Shown here piece by piece: positions 45,779-54,656 of a DNA stretch of 64,000 nt. Position 1 is the first letter of the stretch, and each line of letters opens with the position of its first letter. Position numbers and translations under genes: made by a program. Source of the DNA: Aminobacterium sp. MB27-C1. Its GTDB lineage: Bacteria; Synergistota; Synergistia; Synergistales; Aminobacteriaceae. Below the pieces are notes generated by a model. That model had not been told where the DNA came from, ran no database searches, and worked only from the letters and a program-made list of their open reading frames with translations. Location of the stretch: the NCBI RefSeq assembly GCF_030908405.1, contig NZ_CP133089.1, forward strand, positions 2,232,001 to 2,296,000, written 5' to 3'.

Positions 45779-46984
45779 ATGCAACAAATGAGCGTCATAA
45801 TGTCTTTTTGTGTTATTACTGTTTTTATGGCCATTGGGGATGTTGTTTCAAATAAGACGAAAGCTTTTGTACCCTCTGTTTTTGTCGCCGCTACGCTTTT
45901 TCTTTTTGGTTTCTGGACTTTTGTTCCAAGCAATGTTGATATCATCGCTGGTCTTGGTATGCCTGTTGCTCTCATGGCAATGTACTTGCTATTGGTTCAT
46001 ATGGGAACTTTAATGAGTCTCAAAGAATTGGTATCTGAATGGAAAACTATTACCATTGCGTTATGCGGAATTGGAGGTATGGTTGGCGTATTATTAACTT
46101 TAGGTCGTCTTTTTGTAGCGAAGGAGGCCATTATTGTTGGAACACCTCCTCTCACAGGAGGAATCGTTGCTGCTATCATGATGAATCAAGCAGCTACAGA
46201 AAAAGGGTTAACAACTCTTGCTATTCTTGCCATCGTTATGTACGTTATGCAAGGATTCGTTGGATATCCATTAACAGCCTTAGCTCTGAAAAAAGAAGGA
46301 AAACGTTTGCTCAGTATTTATCATAATGGAGGAGAAGAACTCGAAAAACTTCAAGTAAATTCGAAATCAAATAAACAAACAGCTGAAACTCGAGGCCGTT
46401 TTCAATTTATTCCCCCTCTTCCTGATTCATATCAAACTACTTTCATGCTTTTGGCAAAAACAGGCCTTGTAGCATGGGCTGCTGTAGGAGCCTCCGCATT
46501 GATGAATGATTTTATTTCCAAATTCGTTCTCTGCCTTATTTTTGGTGTCATTGCTGCAGAAATAGGTTTCCTCGAAAGAAAGCCTTTAAATAAATCTGGA
46601 TCGTTTGGATATTTAATGCTTTCATTAATGGCTTATGTTTTTGTAGCGTTAGCAAAAGCAACACCGGCTATGTTGACACAAATGGCAGGAGATCTTGTCA
46701 TTATTATTATCATTGGCGTTATAGGTATGGGAATTGCTTCAATGATCGTCGGCAAACTACTTGGATATTCAAAAGCTATGGCGTTTGCCCTTACTCTTAC
46801 TGCACTCTATGGTTTCCCTCCCAATTACATTCTTACCGAAGAAGCTGCCAGAGCTCTAGCAGATAACCCAGAAGAATTTAATTTTCTTATGGACCATATG
46901 TTACCTAAAATGCTTGTCGGTGGATTTACGACTGTTACCGTCGCATCAGTTATTATTGCCGGCATTTTTGTAAAAATGCTCTAA
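45779..46984 (+). CDS. polytopic membrane protein, putative transporter paired with M20 hydrolase
   Basis: A 401-residue protein with about ten hydrophobic helices and a central cytoplasmic loop (about 190-220, charged). Glycine-rich segments such as PPLTGGIVAAIMMNQAATEKG near residue 120 and a second-half repeat suggest an inverted-repeat ion-coupled carrier of the glutamate-symporter kind. I do not firmly recognise the family. ATG follows GGGAGG. It is co-transcribed with the amidohydrolase upstream and ends at a strong terminator. Import of the hydrolase substrate is inferred from this pairing. Confidence 0.7.
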   Translation: MQQMSVIMSFCVITVFMAIGDVVSNKTKAFVPSVFVAATLFLFGFWTFVPSNVDIIAGLGMPVALMAMYLLLVHMGTLMSLKELVSEWKTITIALCGIGGMVGVLLTLGRLFVAKEAIIVGTPPLTGGIVAAIMMNQAATEKGLTTLAILAIVMYVMQGFVGYPLTALALKKEGKRLLSIYHNGGEELEKLQVNSKSNKQTAETRGRFQFIPPLPDSYQTTFMLLAKTGLVAWAAVGASALMNDFISKFVLCLIFGVIAAEIGFLERKPLNKSGSFGYLMLSLMAYVFVALAKATPAMLTQMAGDLVIIIIIGVIGMGIASMIVGKLLGYSKAMAFALTLTALYGFPPNYILTEEAARALADNPEEFNFLMDHMLPKMLVGGFTTVTVASVIIAGIFVKML

Positions 46985-47008
46985 TCTATAAAAAATAGAT
47001 GCACAAGA

Positions 47009-47042
47009 AAGCCCTGGAAGTTATTCTCCAGGGCTTTTTATT
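47009..47042 (+). terminator. terminator after the transporter gene
   Basis: AAGCCCTGGA pairs with TCCAGGGCTT around AGTTATTC, then TTTATTATG. Confidence 0.92.
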
Positions 47043-47055
47043 ATGAACTAAAAAA

Positions 47056-47538
47056 TCATCTTTTGTTCTTTTGTCCAAAACGACGACTCCATGTAGCCAT
47101 TAAAGACGCTAAAGACAATGCAATATCCGGATCATCAATCCTATCTTTCACTCGCTCTAAATTTTTTGAAATATCTTCAGTTCTCGGAGATATATATTCT
47201 CTTTTTCGTTGCGCCGTTTTTATTGTCTTTTGACGAACATTGCCAACAATAACTTTAACCTCACATACAGGGAGATCCCATCCATCTCTCACTTTTTTAG
47301 CTACTATGGCTCCCATCATGGAAAGACGCTGTGCAGCTATGGGACTTTCTGCACGTATGCAGAGCTGCGTACCTTCTAAAGCAAAAGGTTGGCTTTTCTT
47401 TGCCAGTGTTTTACCAACAACTTCTTCCCAGCGTTGAGCGACATGAGAGAGAAGAATATTTTTTTTTGCTGCAGGCGAAAAAGACCTACCAAGCAAAGCT
47501 GCAATAGAACTCGCTTCGTTACGACGCCGTAACCTCAC
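47056..47538 (-). CDS. DciA/DUF721 family protein, putative replicative helicase loader
   Basis: A 160-residue protein whose N-terminal half matches the DUF721 domain (VAQRWEEVVGKTLAKKSQPFAL..LCIRAESPIAAQRLSMM), a KH-like fold. DciA proteins load DnaB in bacteria lacking DnaC/DnaI. The GTG start follows AGGAGGCGG and lies within the end of mnmG (20-base overlap). Position at the end of the dnaA-dnaN-recF cluster supports the assignment. The C-terminal half is basic and unrecognised. Confidence 0.82.
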   Translation of the reverse strand: MRLRRRNEASSIAALLGRSFSPAAKKNILLSHVAQRWEEVVGKTLAKKSQPFALEGTQLCIRAESPIAAQRLSMMGAIVAKKVRDGWDLPVCEVKVIVGNVRQKTIKTAQRKREYISPRTEDISKNLERVKDRIDDPDIALSLASLMATWSRRFGQKNKR

Positions 47539-49414
47539 TTTTTTTCCGCCTCCTTCTTGTCTCAAGATAGACAGACAGAAGTTGAATATCTGCCGGAGTA
47601 ACACCAGAAATACGACTGGCTTGAGCAAGATTTTGGGGCTTTATCTTTTCTAGTTTTTGACGGCTTTCAGCAAGGAGCCCAGGAACTTCATCGTAAGAAA
47701 AATCATCAGGAATATAGATTTTTTCCCCTTTATGAAGCCGAAGAACCTGTCTCTTCTGGCGTTCAATATACCCTGCATATTTAATCTCAATAGTAAGACT
47801 TTGAGCCTCTTCATCAGTTAATGTATAGTCAAGAGCAGGCAAAAATGGTTGCAGACCTCCATATGTTACTTCAGGCCTGCACAAAAGATCTTTTGCACGT
47901 ACCCCCTCTTCAAGAGGAGAAGAACCTATGCTATTTAACCAACCATTAACTTCACTTGACGGAGTAATTCTAATCTGTGAAAGCCTTTCTATTTCTTGAT
48001 CGACAACGTTCCATTTTTTCTGTATTTGATTCCATCGGTCATCATCAATAAGCCCTAATTTTCTTCCTATAGGTGCAAGCCGACGGTCAGCATTGTCAAA
48101 ACGAAGAAGAAGACGATATTCGCAACGACTCGTCAACATACGATAGGGTTCATTTGTACCTTTAGTAACCAAATCATCGATAAGCACCCCAATATATGCA
48201 TCAGATCTTCTAAGAATAAGAGGTTCCTCATTACGAACAGACAACGTGGCATTAATACCCGCCATAAGCCCCTGAGCAGCAGCCTCTTCATAACCTGACG
48301 TTCCATTAATCTGTCCGGCACAAAATAGCCCTTTAACTTTTTTGGTTTCAAGAGATGAATAAAGTTGTGTGGGAATAACATAATCATACTCAATAGCGTA
48401 GCCAGCTCTCGTAATTTGAGCCCTCTCGCATCCTGGCAGAGCATGAACAATGGCTACCTGGACATCATAAGGTAAGCTAGTGGAAAAATTCTGAACGTAT
48501 ACTTCTTTATTTTTCCATGAAACAGGTTCCAAAAAAACAGGATGACTATCCTTATCTGGAAATTTAATGACTTTATCTTCTATAGAAGGGCAATATCTTG
48601 GTCCAAAACCATGCATCCGCCCTGTCCAAAGAGGAGAACGTTCAAGATTTTCTCTGATAATGTCATGAAGATGCCTATTAGTTCGCGTTAAATAACATGA
48701 ATATCCCTTATATGTTTTCTTTTCGCCCCAAATATCAAAACATAGGGGATCTTCGGCACTTTTTTGTTCGACAAGAGAAGGTGTATCTATAGTATCAAGG
48801 TGAAGACGCGGCGTTGTGTCTGTTCTCATTCGGCTTAATTCTATTCCATTTTCAATAAGTGAACGACTTAACTCTGTAGCAGGCATCTGCCCCATAGGGC
48901 CCGAATCATAACTTAAAAGGCCAATGTGTACTTGTCCCTTTAAGTATGTTCCTGTTGTCAGAACCACAGCTTTTGCTTCATATGTAAAACCATATTTCGT
49001 TTTAACCCCACGTACGCGGCCATTTTCAACCCACAAATCGGTAACGATATCCTGATGTACTTCAAGATTAGGTGTCGTTTGTATAGCCCATATAAAATGA
49101 TCTCTATAATCATGAAGATCACATTGAGCCCGTAAAGCCTGTACAGCTGGACCTTTTGACGTATTAAGCCAACGAACAAGCATAGTTGAACGATCCGCCG
49201 CTCTTGCCTGTTCGCCTCCCAGAGCATTTCCTTCTCGAACGAGATGACCTTTTGCAGGACCACCAATGGAAGGATTACAAGGCATGAGAGCTGTGTTATC
49301 AAGATATAGATTTAACATGAGGGTTTTTGCTCCCATGCGAGCTGCCGCTAAAGAAGCCTCACACCCGGCATGACCACCACCTACAACTATAACATCGTAC
49401 TTATTTTGCACCAT
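47519..49414 (-). CDS. mnmG: tRNA uridine-5-carboxymethylaminomethyl modification enzyme MnmG
   Basis: A 631-residue FAD enzyme that, with MnmE, modifies U34 of certain tRNAs. The FAD motif GGGHAGCEASLAAARMG lies at residues 12-28, followed by NPSIGGPAKGHLVRE near 48, the GTYLKGQVHIG segment near 155, GLFCAGQINGTSGYEEAAAQGL near 360, and the C-terminal helical domain. The length is normal. It lies 35 bases after recF in the replication cluster, a common arrangement. Confidence 0.96.
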   Translation of the reverse strand: MVQNKYDVIVVGGGHAGCEASLAAARMGAKTLMLNLYLDNTALMPCNPSIGGPAKGHLVREGNALGGEQARAADRSTMLVRWLNTSKGPAVQALRAQCDLHDYRDHFIWAIQTTPNLEVHQDIVTDLWVENGRVRGVKTKYGFTYEAKAVVLTTGTYLKGQVHIGLLSYDSGPMGQMPATELSRSLIENGIELSRMRTDTTPRLHLDTIDTPSLVEQKSAEDPLCFDIWGEKKTYKGYSCYLTRTNRHLHDIIRENLERSPLWTGRMHGFGPRYCPSIEDKVIKFPDKDSHPVFLEPVSWKNKEVYVQNFSTSLPYDVQVAIVHALPGCERAQITRAGYAIEYDYVIPTQLYSSLETKKVKGLFCAGQINGTSGYEEAAAQGLMAGINATLSVRNEEPLILRRSDAYIGVLIDDLVTKGTNEPYRMLTSRCEYRLLLRFDNADRRLAPIGRKLGLIDDDRWNQIQKKWNVVDQEIERLSQIRITPSSEVNGWLNSIGSSPLEEGVRAKDLLCRPEVTYGGLQPFLPALDYTLTDEEAQSLTIEIKYAGYIERQKRQVLRLHKGEKIYIPDDFSYDEVPGLLAESRQKLEKIKPQNLAQASRISGVTPADIQLLSVYLETRRRRKKSEVTAS

Positions 49415-49449
49415 TTCTCCAATCTCACCTTTTCTTTTCTCTTAAATCT

Positions 49450-50517
49450 CTATGAATTTTTTCTCTCAATATCTCCTTGGTGAACGTTCCAAATAGCTCC
49501 CGGCCAATGTCCCATAGAACTCTCAGCAGTCGCAGCAAAAACCTGCCATGACGATTGAACAAGGGTTTCAATAAGAAGCTGTCTTCCATAATCATCAAGT
49601 TCAGCTGCAATTTCATCAAGAATCAAAATAGGTTTTCGACGCATCTTTCTCTCTACAGCCCATCCTGCAGCAAGCATTAATGAAGCTGCTGTTCTCCGTC
49701 TCTGTCCACGACTCATCGTCATCGTCACAGGTTGTCCCTTCGACGTAATAATCATATCATCCCGTTGTGGCCCCACTTGGGGAACTGTTGTGATACGCTC
49801 TTTATCTCTCCATTTTTTAACAGATCGCCAATAATCTTCGAGTGGATCTTGTAAATCAAAAGCTCCTCCCCTCTGAAAAGTAAGTTCTATTTCTGCAGGA
49901 AGAAGTGCATAAAATTCTTTTATTCCTATATTTAAAAGATCAACAGCAGCGGCTCGAGTCGACCATATCCACGAAACAAGAGGAGCAAGAACTTTTGAAG
50001 TTAGAGAAGGATCTTTTCTTTCTTTTAGCAAGATAGCACGATGGCGTAATGTCTTACGACAATCACTCATCTTCCGAACATACAAAGGAAAAAGTAAAGC
50101 ACATAGACGATCAAGAAACTGACGTCGAACTGACGGAGCTCCATCTACTATAGCCAAATCCCCAGGAAGAAAAGCCAACGTTGGAATGTTAGAACGTATT
50201 GTTCCATACGTCGTTCGTTTTCCATCACACTGGATAACATTTTTCTCTCCTACAGTTGCCACAATATCTATATCGCCTTCTCCAGAAAAAAAACCTCTTA
50301 AAAAAGCCTGTTTTTCTTCTATATTCCAGTTCACAAGAACGCTTTTCCTTTGAGAACGAAAAGGGCCCCACCCAGAAAGAAAATGAAGAGCCTCCAGTGC
50401 ATTTGTCTTTCCAGAGCCGTTATTTCCAATAAGCAAATTAAGCCCCGCAGCCCATTCAAGACGGCGAGGCGTTAAATTTCTAAAATTATGCCACGAAGTC
50501 AGTCTGCAATAGACTAT
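49450..50517 (-). CDS. recF: DNA replication/repair protein RecF; apparent ATA start overlapping dnaN stop
   Basis: An SMC-like ATPase for gap repair, 355 residues if started at 50517. Walker A is GNNGSGKTN, the signature MTMSRGQRRR lies near residue 265 and Walker B appears as ILILDEIAAELD near 300. The conserved N-terminal strand (family pattern M-x-L-x-x-L-x-L-x-N-FRN) is encoded here as VYCRLTSWHNFRN, but no ATG/GTG/TTG precedes it. The first standard codon, TTG at 50436, would remove that strand. ATA at 50517 sits exactly at the family's first residue and overlaps the dnaN stop as ATAG, mimicking the common ATGA coupling. Confidence 0.88.
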   Translation of the reverse strand: MVYCRLTSWHNFRNLTPRRLEWAAGLNLLIGNNGSGKTNALEALHFLSGWGPFRSQRKSVLVNWNIEEKQAFLRGFFSGEGDIDIVATVGEKNVIQCDGKRTTYGTIRSNIPTLAFLPGDLAIVDGAPSVRRQFLDRLCALLFPLYVRKMSDCRKTLRHRAILLKERKDPSLTSKVLAPLVSWIWSTRAAAVDLLNIGIKEFYALLPAEIELTFQRGGAFDLQDPLEDYWRSVKKWRDKERITTVPQVGPQRDDMIITSKGQPVTMTMSRGQRRRTAASLMLAAGWAVERKMRRKPILILDEIAAELDDYGRQLLIETLVQSSWQVFAATAESSMGHWPGAIWNVHQGDIERKNS

Positions 50518-51665
50518 TCTTCTTCGTTCCTTTCATATGCAAGTTCAGATTCGTTGAGCTTAATAGGCATAAGCATATAAAGGAAATCATTTCCGCCTGG
50601 TCGAAGCATGCTCATTTGCCCTTCTGGTCCGTTGAATGTAACGTATACATTTTCACTATGTAAAGCTTTTAATCCATCTAGAAGGTAAGAAACATTAAAA
50701 GCAATCAATAAAGGTTCACCATCAATTTGTGCATCTAATATTTCTTCAGCCTCGCCTATTTCAGGGGCTCGTCCAATCATACGAAGATCTCCATTAGGAG
50801 AAAGTTTTAAAATAACCATACGACTATGGTCTTTAACAACAACATCAACTCTTTCAAGAGCTTCTGTTAATGCGTTTCTTGAGACTGTTAATGTTGTTGT
50901 ACTTTGAGGATTTAAAATTTTCTCGTAATTAGGAAAAGAAGATTCTATTTTCCGAATTGAAAATTCTACATCACCCATCTGAAAATACGCAAGTGTATTA
51001 TCGTGAAGAATTCGAACTGGCTTATCGGCTTCTAAAGATGAAAGTTGACGCAGAAGCTCTTTTAGTCCTGCTAAAGGAAGAAGCATTTTTTCTGTTTCAC
51101 CATAATCATCAAGTAATGCTTTTGATAAAGAAAGTCGTCGTCCATCAGTGGAAACTACTCGAAGTTCACTCTCTTTAAGTTCAAGAAGGGCTGCACCTAA
51201 GTACTTGGGAAACTCTTCTCCAAGGGTACTGGCAACTGTTCCTTCACTTAAAATTTGAGAGAGTTTTTCTGCTTTAGCAGTGCAGAAAAATTGCGCATTA
51301 TCTGCTGAGGGGAGATGTGGAAATTCTTCAACAGGGTATGTAGAAAAACGATATGTATTTCTTCCTGCAAAAATAATTCCTTTTCCTTCTTTCACCGAAA
51401 CAGTAAATGTTTCAGTAGGAGCTTTTTTAAAAAGTTCTCCGACAATTTTAACAGGAAGAATAGCTTCTCCGCTTTCTTCGATATTTACCCCAGTGGCAAT
51501 ACACTTAATAGATGTTTTGAGATCTGTAGCTTCAAGTATTACAGAAGTGTCATCAACACGACATAAAATTCCAGAAAGAGAGCTTATAGTACTTTTTGTG
51601 CTTGTTACTCTTTCTGCTGTTTGCCAACTTTTCATGAAATCGGGTTTGCTCACCTGGAGTCTCAT
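50514..51665 (-). CDS. dnaN: DNA polymerase III sliding clamp beta subunit
   Basis: A 383-residue clamp with three repeated domains. Recognisable segments include RVTSTKSTISSLSGILCRV in domain I, GRRLSLSKA near residue 175 and the C-terminal YMLMPIKLNE tail, close to the usual MPMRL ending. ATG follows GGGAGGGAA. It lies downstream of dnaA across a 227-base spacer with DnaA boxes, and its stop overlaps the presumed ATA start of recF. Confidence 0.96.
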   Translation of the reverse strand: MRLQVSKPDFMKSWQTAERVTSTKSTISSLSGILCRVDDTSVILEATDLKTSIKCIATGVNIEESGEAILPVKIVGELFKKAPTETFTVSVKEGKGIIFAGRNTYRFSTYPVEEFPHLPSADNAQFFCTAKAEKLSQILSEGTVASTLGEEFPKYLGAALLELKESELRVVSTDGRRLSLSKALLDDYGETEKMLLPLAGLKELLRQLSSLEADKPVRILHDNTLAYFQMGDVEFSIRKIESSFPNYEKILNPQSTTTLTVSRNALTEALERVDVVVKDHSRMVILKLSPNGDLRMIGRAPEIGEAEEILDAQIDGEPLLIAFNVSYLLDGLKALHSENVYVTFNGPEGQMSMLRPGGNDFLYMLMPIKLNESELAYERNEEE

Positions 51666-51892
51666 AACATATTCCCTCCCGTTGTTATTATCTTTATTAT
51701 TTATGTATATAGGTAATAATGATAGTAATAGGTACTGTGGATAGTGTGGAAATCGTCGTCAGCCATTCTAAAATGTAACTTTCTTTGGTGGATAAATACT
51801 CACAACTTCTCCCCGAGTTATACACATTGTCCACAGTAGAATTGTGAAAAACTTGAATAATTTACTTATTCACATCCTATTCAGAGCTATTT
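51666..51892. other. dnaA-dnaN spacer with DnaA boxes (second half of a bipartite origin)
   Basis: Near-consensus boxes are TGTGGATAG (51736-51744), TTATACACA (51818-51826) and TTGTCCACA (51827-51835). A perfect TTATCCACA lies just inside the dnaA end (51912-51920). AT-rich sequence lies between 51838 and 51870, a candidate unwinding site. Confidence 0.7.
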
Positions 51893-53221
51893 TCACAGCT
51901 TATTCTCTATGTTATCCACAATTTCTTTCATTCGTGGCTGCTCTTCTATGAGTTTGGATATTTTTCTTTGGGCGTGGAGAACTGTAGTGTGATCCTTTTT
52001 ATTAAAGGAAAGTCCCACCTGTTGTAGACTTGCGTCAGTAAGTTTTCGACAAAGATACATTGCGACTTGTCGAGCTAAGGCAATATCCGAAGTACGTCGA
52101 TTTCCTACAAGATCTTCAACTCTCAGACTGAAATTCTCGGCAACTATCTGTTGAATAGTATCAACACTAATGGGCCCCTTGGAGTTGTGGCGAATAATAT
52201 CTTTTAGCCATTGGGCAGCATTTTCCTCAGTAATAGGCTCACTATTGAGTTCTGCACAAGCGACAACTCTATTAAGAGCTCCTTCCAACTCTCTGATATT
52301 ACTTGGAACGTTTTGCGCAAGAAAAGAAATAACGTTTTCTGGAACCTCGTAGTTACGAATTTGTGCCTTTTTTTCGAGAATGGCAATACGTGTTTCAAGG
52401 TCAGGCATTTGAATGTCGGTAACTAAGCCCCATTCAAAGCGGCTCACAAGACGATCTTCTATATTTTGTATCTCTTTAGGAGGACGGTCGGAACAGATAA
52501 CAATCTGTTTTTTGCTTACATGAAGCTGATTGAATGTGTGGAAAAATTCTTCCTGGCTGCTTCCCTTGTTTCCTAAAAATTGAATATCATCAATGAGAAG
52601 AATATCCACATTTCTATATTTAGATTTAAACTCTTGAGTTCTGTTATTTTTTATAGATTGTATAAATTCGTTAATGAACTTTTCGGAACTTACATATGTT
52701 ACTTTAAGTGAATTGTTTTTATTAAGAACATAATGCCCAATAGCATGCATGAGGTGGGTCTTTCCTAAACCGACACCTCCCCATATAAATAAAGGGTTAT
52801 ACGCTTCTCCTGGAGTTTCTGCTACAGCAAGACTCGCGGCATGAGCGAGTCGATTAGATTTACCAACGACAAAACTATTAAAAATATAATTTGGGTTTAA
52901 GCCGCTTCTAGAGAGAGTACCTGTTTGTTGAACAGCCCTCTCTGCTCGTTGTTGTTCATCTTTTCGTGTTTCTGAAGCTAATTTTAATTCAATAGATTGC
53001 GCATATCCCTTATCGTCAAGAATATCTTCGATAAGATTTTGAAACCTTTTAGAAATTTGTTCTTTAACAAAAACATTTGGAACATCAATAATAAAGACAC
53101 CGTCCACAATTGAGAGAGGAACGCAGGTTTTCAACCATAAATCTGCAGTCCCTTCAGGCATTGCTTTTTCAATGCTGTTGAGAACATCATCCCAGATGTC
53201 ACTAATTTTTTTATCCACCAA
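51893..53221 (-). CDS. dnaA: chromosomal replication initiator protein DnaA
   Basis: A 442-residue initiator when begun at TTG 53221; a GTG nine codons upstream is the alternative. Domain I is ISDIWDDVLNSIEKAMP. Domain III has Walker A GGVGLGKTHLMHAIGHY near residue 140 and Walker B ILLIDDIQFLGNKGSSQEEFFHTFN near 205. Domain IV carries the DnaA signature around DHTTVLHAQRKI near 415. The TTG is preferred because GAGGTGA lies 5 bases before it. DnaA boxes flank the gene on both sides, so autoregulation and origin function are expected. Confidence 0.96.
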   Translation of the reverse strand: MVDKKISDIWDDVLNSIEKAMPEGTADLWLKTCVPLSIVDGVFIIDVPNVFVKEQISKRFQNLIEDILDDKGYAQSIELKLASETRKDEQQRAERAVQQTGTLSRSGLNPNYIFNSFVVGKSNRLAHAASLAVAETPGEAYNPLFIWGGVGLGKTHLMHAIGHYVLNKNNSLKVTYVSSEKFINEFIQSIKNNRTQEFKSKYRNVDILLIDDIQFLGNKGSSQEEFFHTFNQLHVSKKQIVICSDRPPKEIQNIEDRLVSRFEWGLVTDIQMPDLETRIAILEKKAQIRNYEVPENVISFLAQNVPSNIRELEGALNRVVACAELNSEPITEENAAQWLKDIIRHNSKGPISVDTIQQIVAENFSLRVEDLVGNRRTSDIALARQVAMYLCRKLTDASLQQVGLSFNKKDHTTVLHAQRKISKLIEEQPRMKEIVDNIENKL

Positions 53222-53248
53222 TTTATTCACCTCGACCGATGGATTCAC

Positions 53249-53618
53249 CTCATCTTACCACAGCGTATCCACAAAAGTTATCCACATATCCACACTATAT
53301 CCACGATTTATTCAAAGGAGAACAAGCCCCATGTTACCTAAAGTACTCGAATTTCAAAAATAAACTGTCAAAATGACTAATCTTTACCAAAGGGTCGTAC
53401 AGGAGTTTTGCCAACTATCCACATACTATTCACAACTTGTGGATAGTTGGGGAAAATTTATGTTTTTTACCCACAAGGGATGACCTAAACTCTTGCAGAG
53501 GGAATCATATCATATTTTTATCCATCGTTTGTGGATAATTTCTACACATCTTTAGAAAACTCCGGTTAAAATAAGAAATACACACGTATCATGATTTTTA
53601 TCTTTAGGGGGAATGTTT
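53249..53618. other. putative chromosomal origin (oriC) upstream of dnaA
   Basis: No gene fits here. DnaA boxes include a perfect TTATCCACA (53278-53286), variants at 53265-53273, 53286-53294 and 53298-53306, and TGTGGATAA in reverse at 53530-53538. A perfect 13-bp inverted repeat, CCAACTATCCACA with TGTGGATAGTTGG, spans 53411-53450 around a 14-base spacer. Together with the dnaA-dnaN spacer this gives a two-part origin like that of Bacillus subtilis. Confidence 0.85.
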
Positions 53619-54629
53619 ATGGCATATATGTGTCATATTATCAGCCATACAGATTTAGACGGCATTACTGCTGCTGCCGTGGCATGGCATCATTTTCGTA
53701 ATGAGTTTCCTGTGAAAGTTTCTCTTGTTGGGTATGGTAGTGTGGATAGTCTTATTCTCGAAAATTTAAAGGCACAAATCCCTACAATAGTTCTCGACCT
53801 TTTTTGTCAAAAAGAAAAAACTATAGAAGAGATTGATCATTCTTACGATATAAACACCCTTCCTTTCAATTGTCCCTTTGTTTTTGATCATCATGAGACA
53901 ACGGCTCAACGTTATGCCAATCGTCCATGGCTAGTTGTCGACACATCAAAATGTGCAGCAAAAGTCTACTTTGAATGGCTACTTGAACACGCTCCTCGTA
54001 CGGCATCCCAATGTTTGTCTGACATGGTGGATATTGCTAACGATAGAGATTTATGGTTAAACCAGCGGGAAGAAAGCAGATTATGGCAGGCTATGATTAC
54101 ATTATGTGGTCCTGAAAGTGTTTTAACACGTTTGGCAGCTTCTCCTTCATCGCATTTGAAGCCTTTTGAAGAAGAGGCTGCTCGTGATTTTATTAAAAGG
54201 CAAGAGATCCGGTTTGAAAAAGCTCTTGCAACTATAAATCGGTTCAAGGATATTGCATTTGTTGAAGATGGAATTCTCGAATTTGGAGATGTTTCAGATT
54301 TCGGTGGCCTCATTCTTGATCGACGTGATAATCCCCCGTTAATCGTTGCTGTTGCTGCTCGTCGTGCTCTTGGAGATTGGGTTTTGTCTCTACGTAGTCG
54401 AAATGCTATTGCAGGTAGTGTAGTTGGTATTCTTCGAGATGGTAAAAAAGTGCGAGGTGGCGGCCATGATGATTCTGCTGCTCTTTATTTTCCCCCATAT
54501 TATACGCAAGAACAGATTAGAAGTTCTCTTGAAGCTGCAGTTCGTACAATTCAAGAGCGGAATGAATCTGCCAGTCTCAATCTTGGGAATTTATTAAAAG
54601 ATGCAATGAAGTTGGAAGAAGAATCTTAG
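53619..54629 (+). CDS. DHH-family phosphoesterase
   Basis: A 336-residue cytoplasmic phosphoesterase of the DHH superfamily (NrnA/RecJ-like). Catalytic motifs are SHTDLDGITAAA near residue 8, a loop VLDLF near 50, FDHHET near 88, and DIANDRDLW near 140. The C-terminal DHHA1-like section contains GSVVGILRDGKKVRGGGHDDSAAL. The second ATG at 53619 is chosen, 7 bases after AGGGGGA. It might degrade short oligonucleotides or cyclic dinucleotides; the substrate is unproven. It is divergent from dnaA across the origin. Confidence 0.85.
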   Translation: MAYMCHIISHTDLDGITAAAVAWHHFRNEFPVKVSLVGYGSVDSLILENLKAQIPTIVLDLFCQKEKTIEEIDHSYDINTLPFNCPFVFDHHETTAQRYANRPWLVVDTSKCAAKVYFEWLLEHAPRTASQCLSDMVDIANDRDLWLNQREESRLWQAMITLCGPESVLTRLAASPSSHLKPFEEEAARDFIKRQEIRFEKALATINRFKDIAFVEDGILEFGDVSDFGGLILDRRDNPPLIVAVAARRALGDWVLSLRSRNAIAGSVVGILRDGKKVRGGGHDDSAALYFPPYYTQEQIRSSLEAAVRTIQERNESASLNLGNLLKDAMKLEEES

Positions 54630-54656
54630 AACAGAATAGAGGTAAAATTAAATAAA

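Noticed and set aside
53249-53618. CRISPR-like or iteron array from the repeated TATCCACA words
   Set aside because: The words are DnaA boxes in both orientations at irregular spacing next to dnaA, not uniform repeats with spacers.
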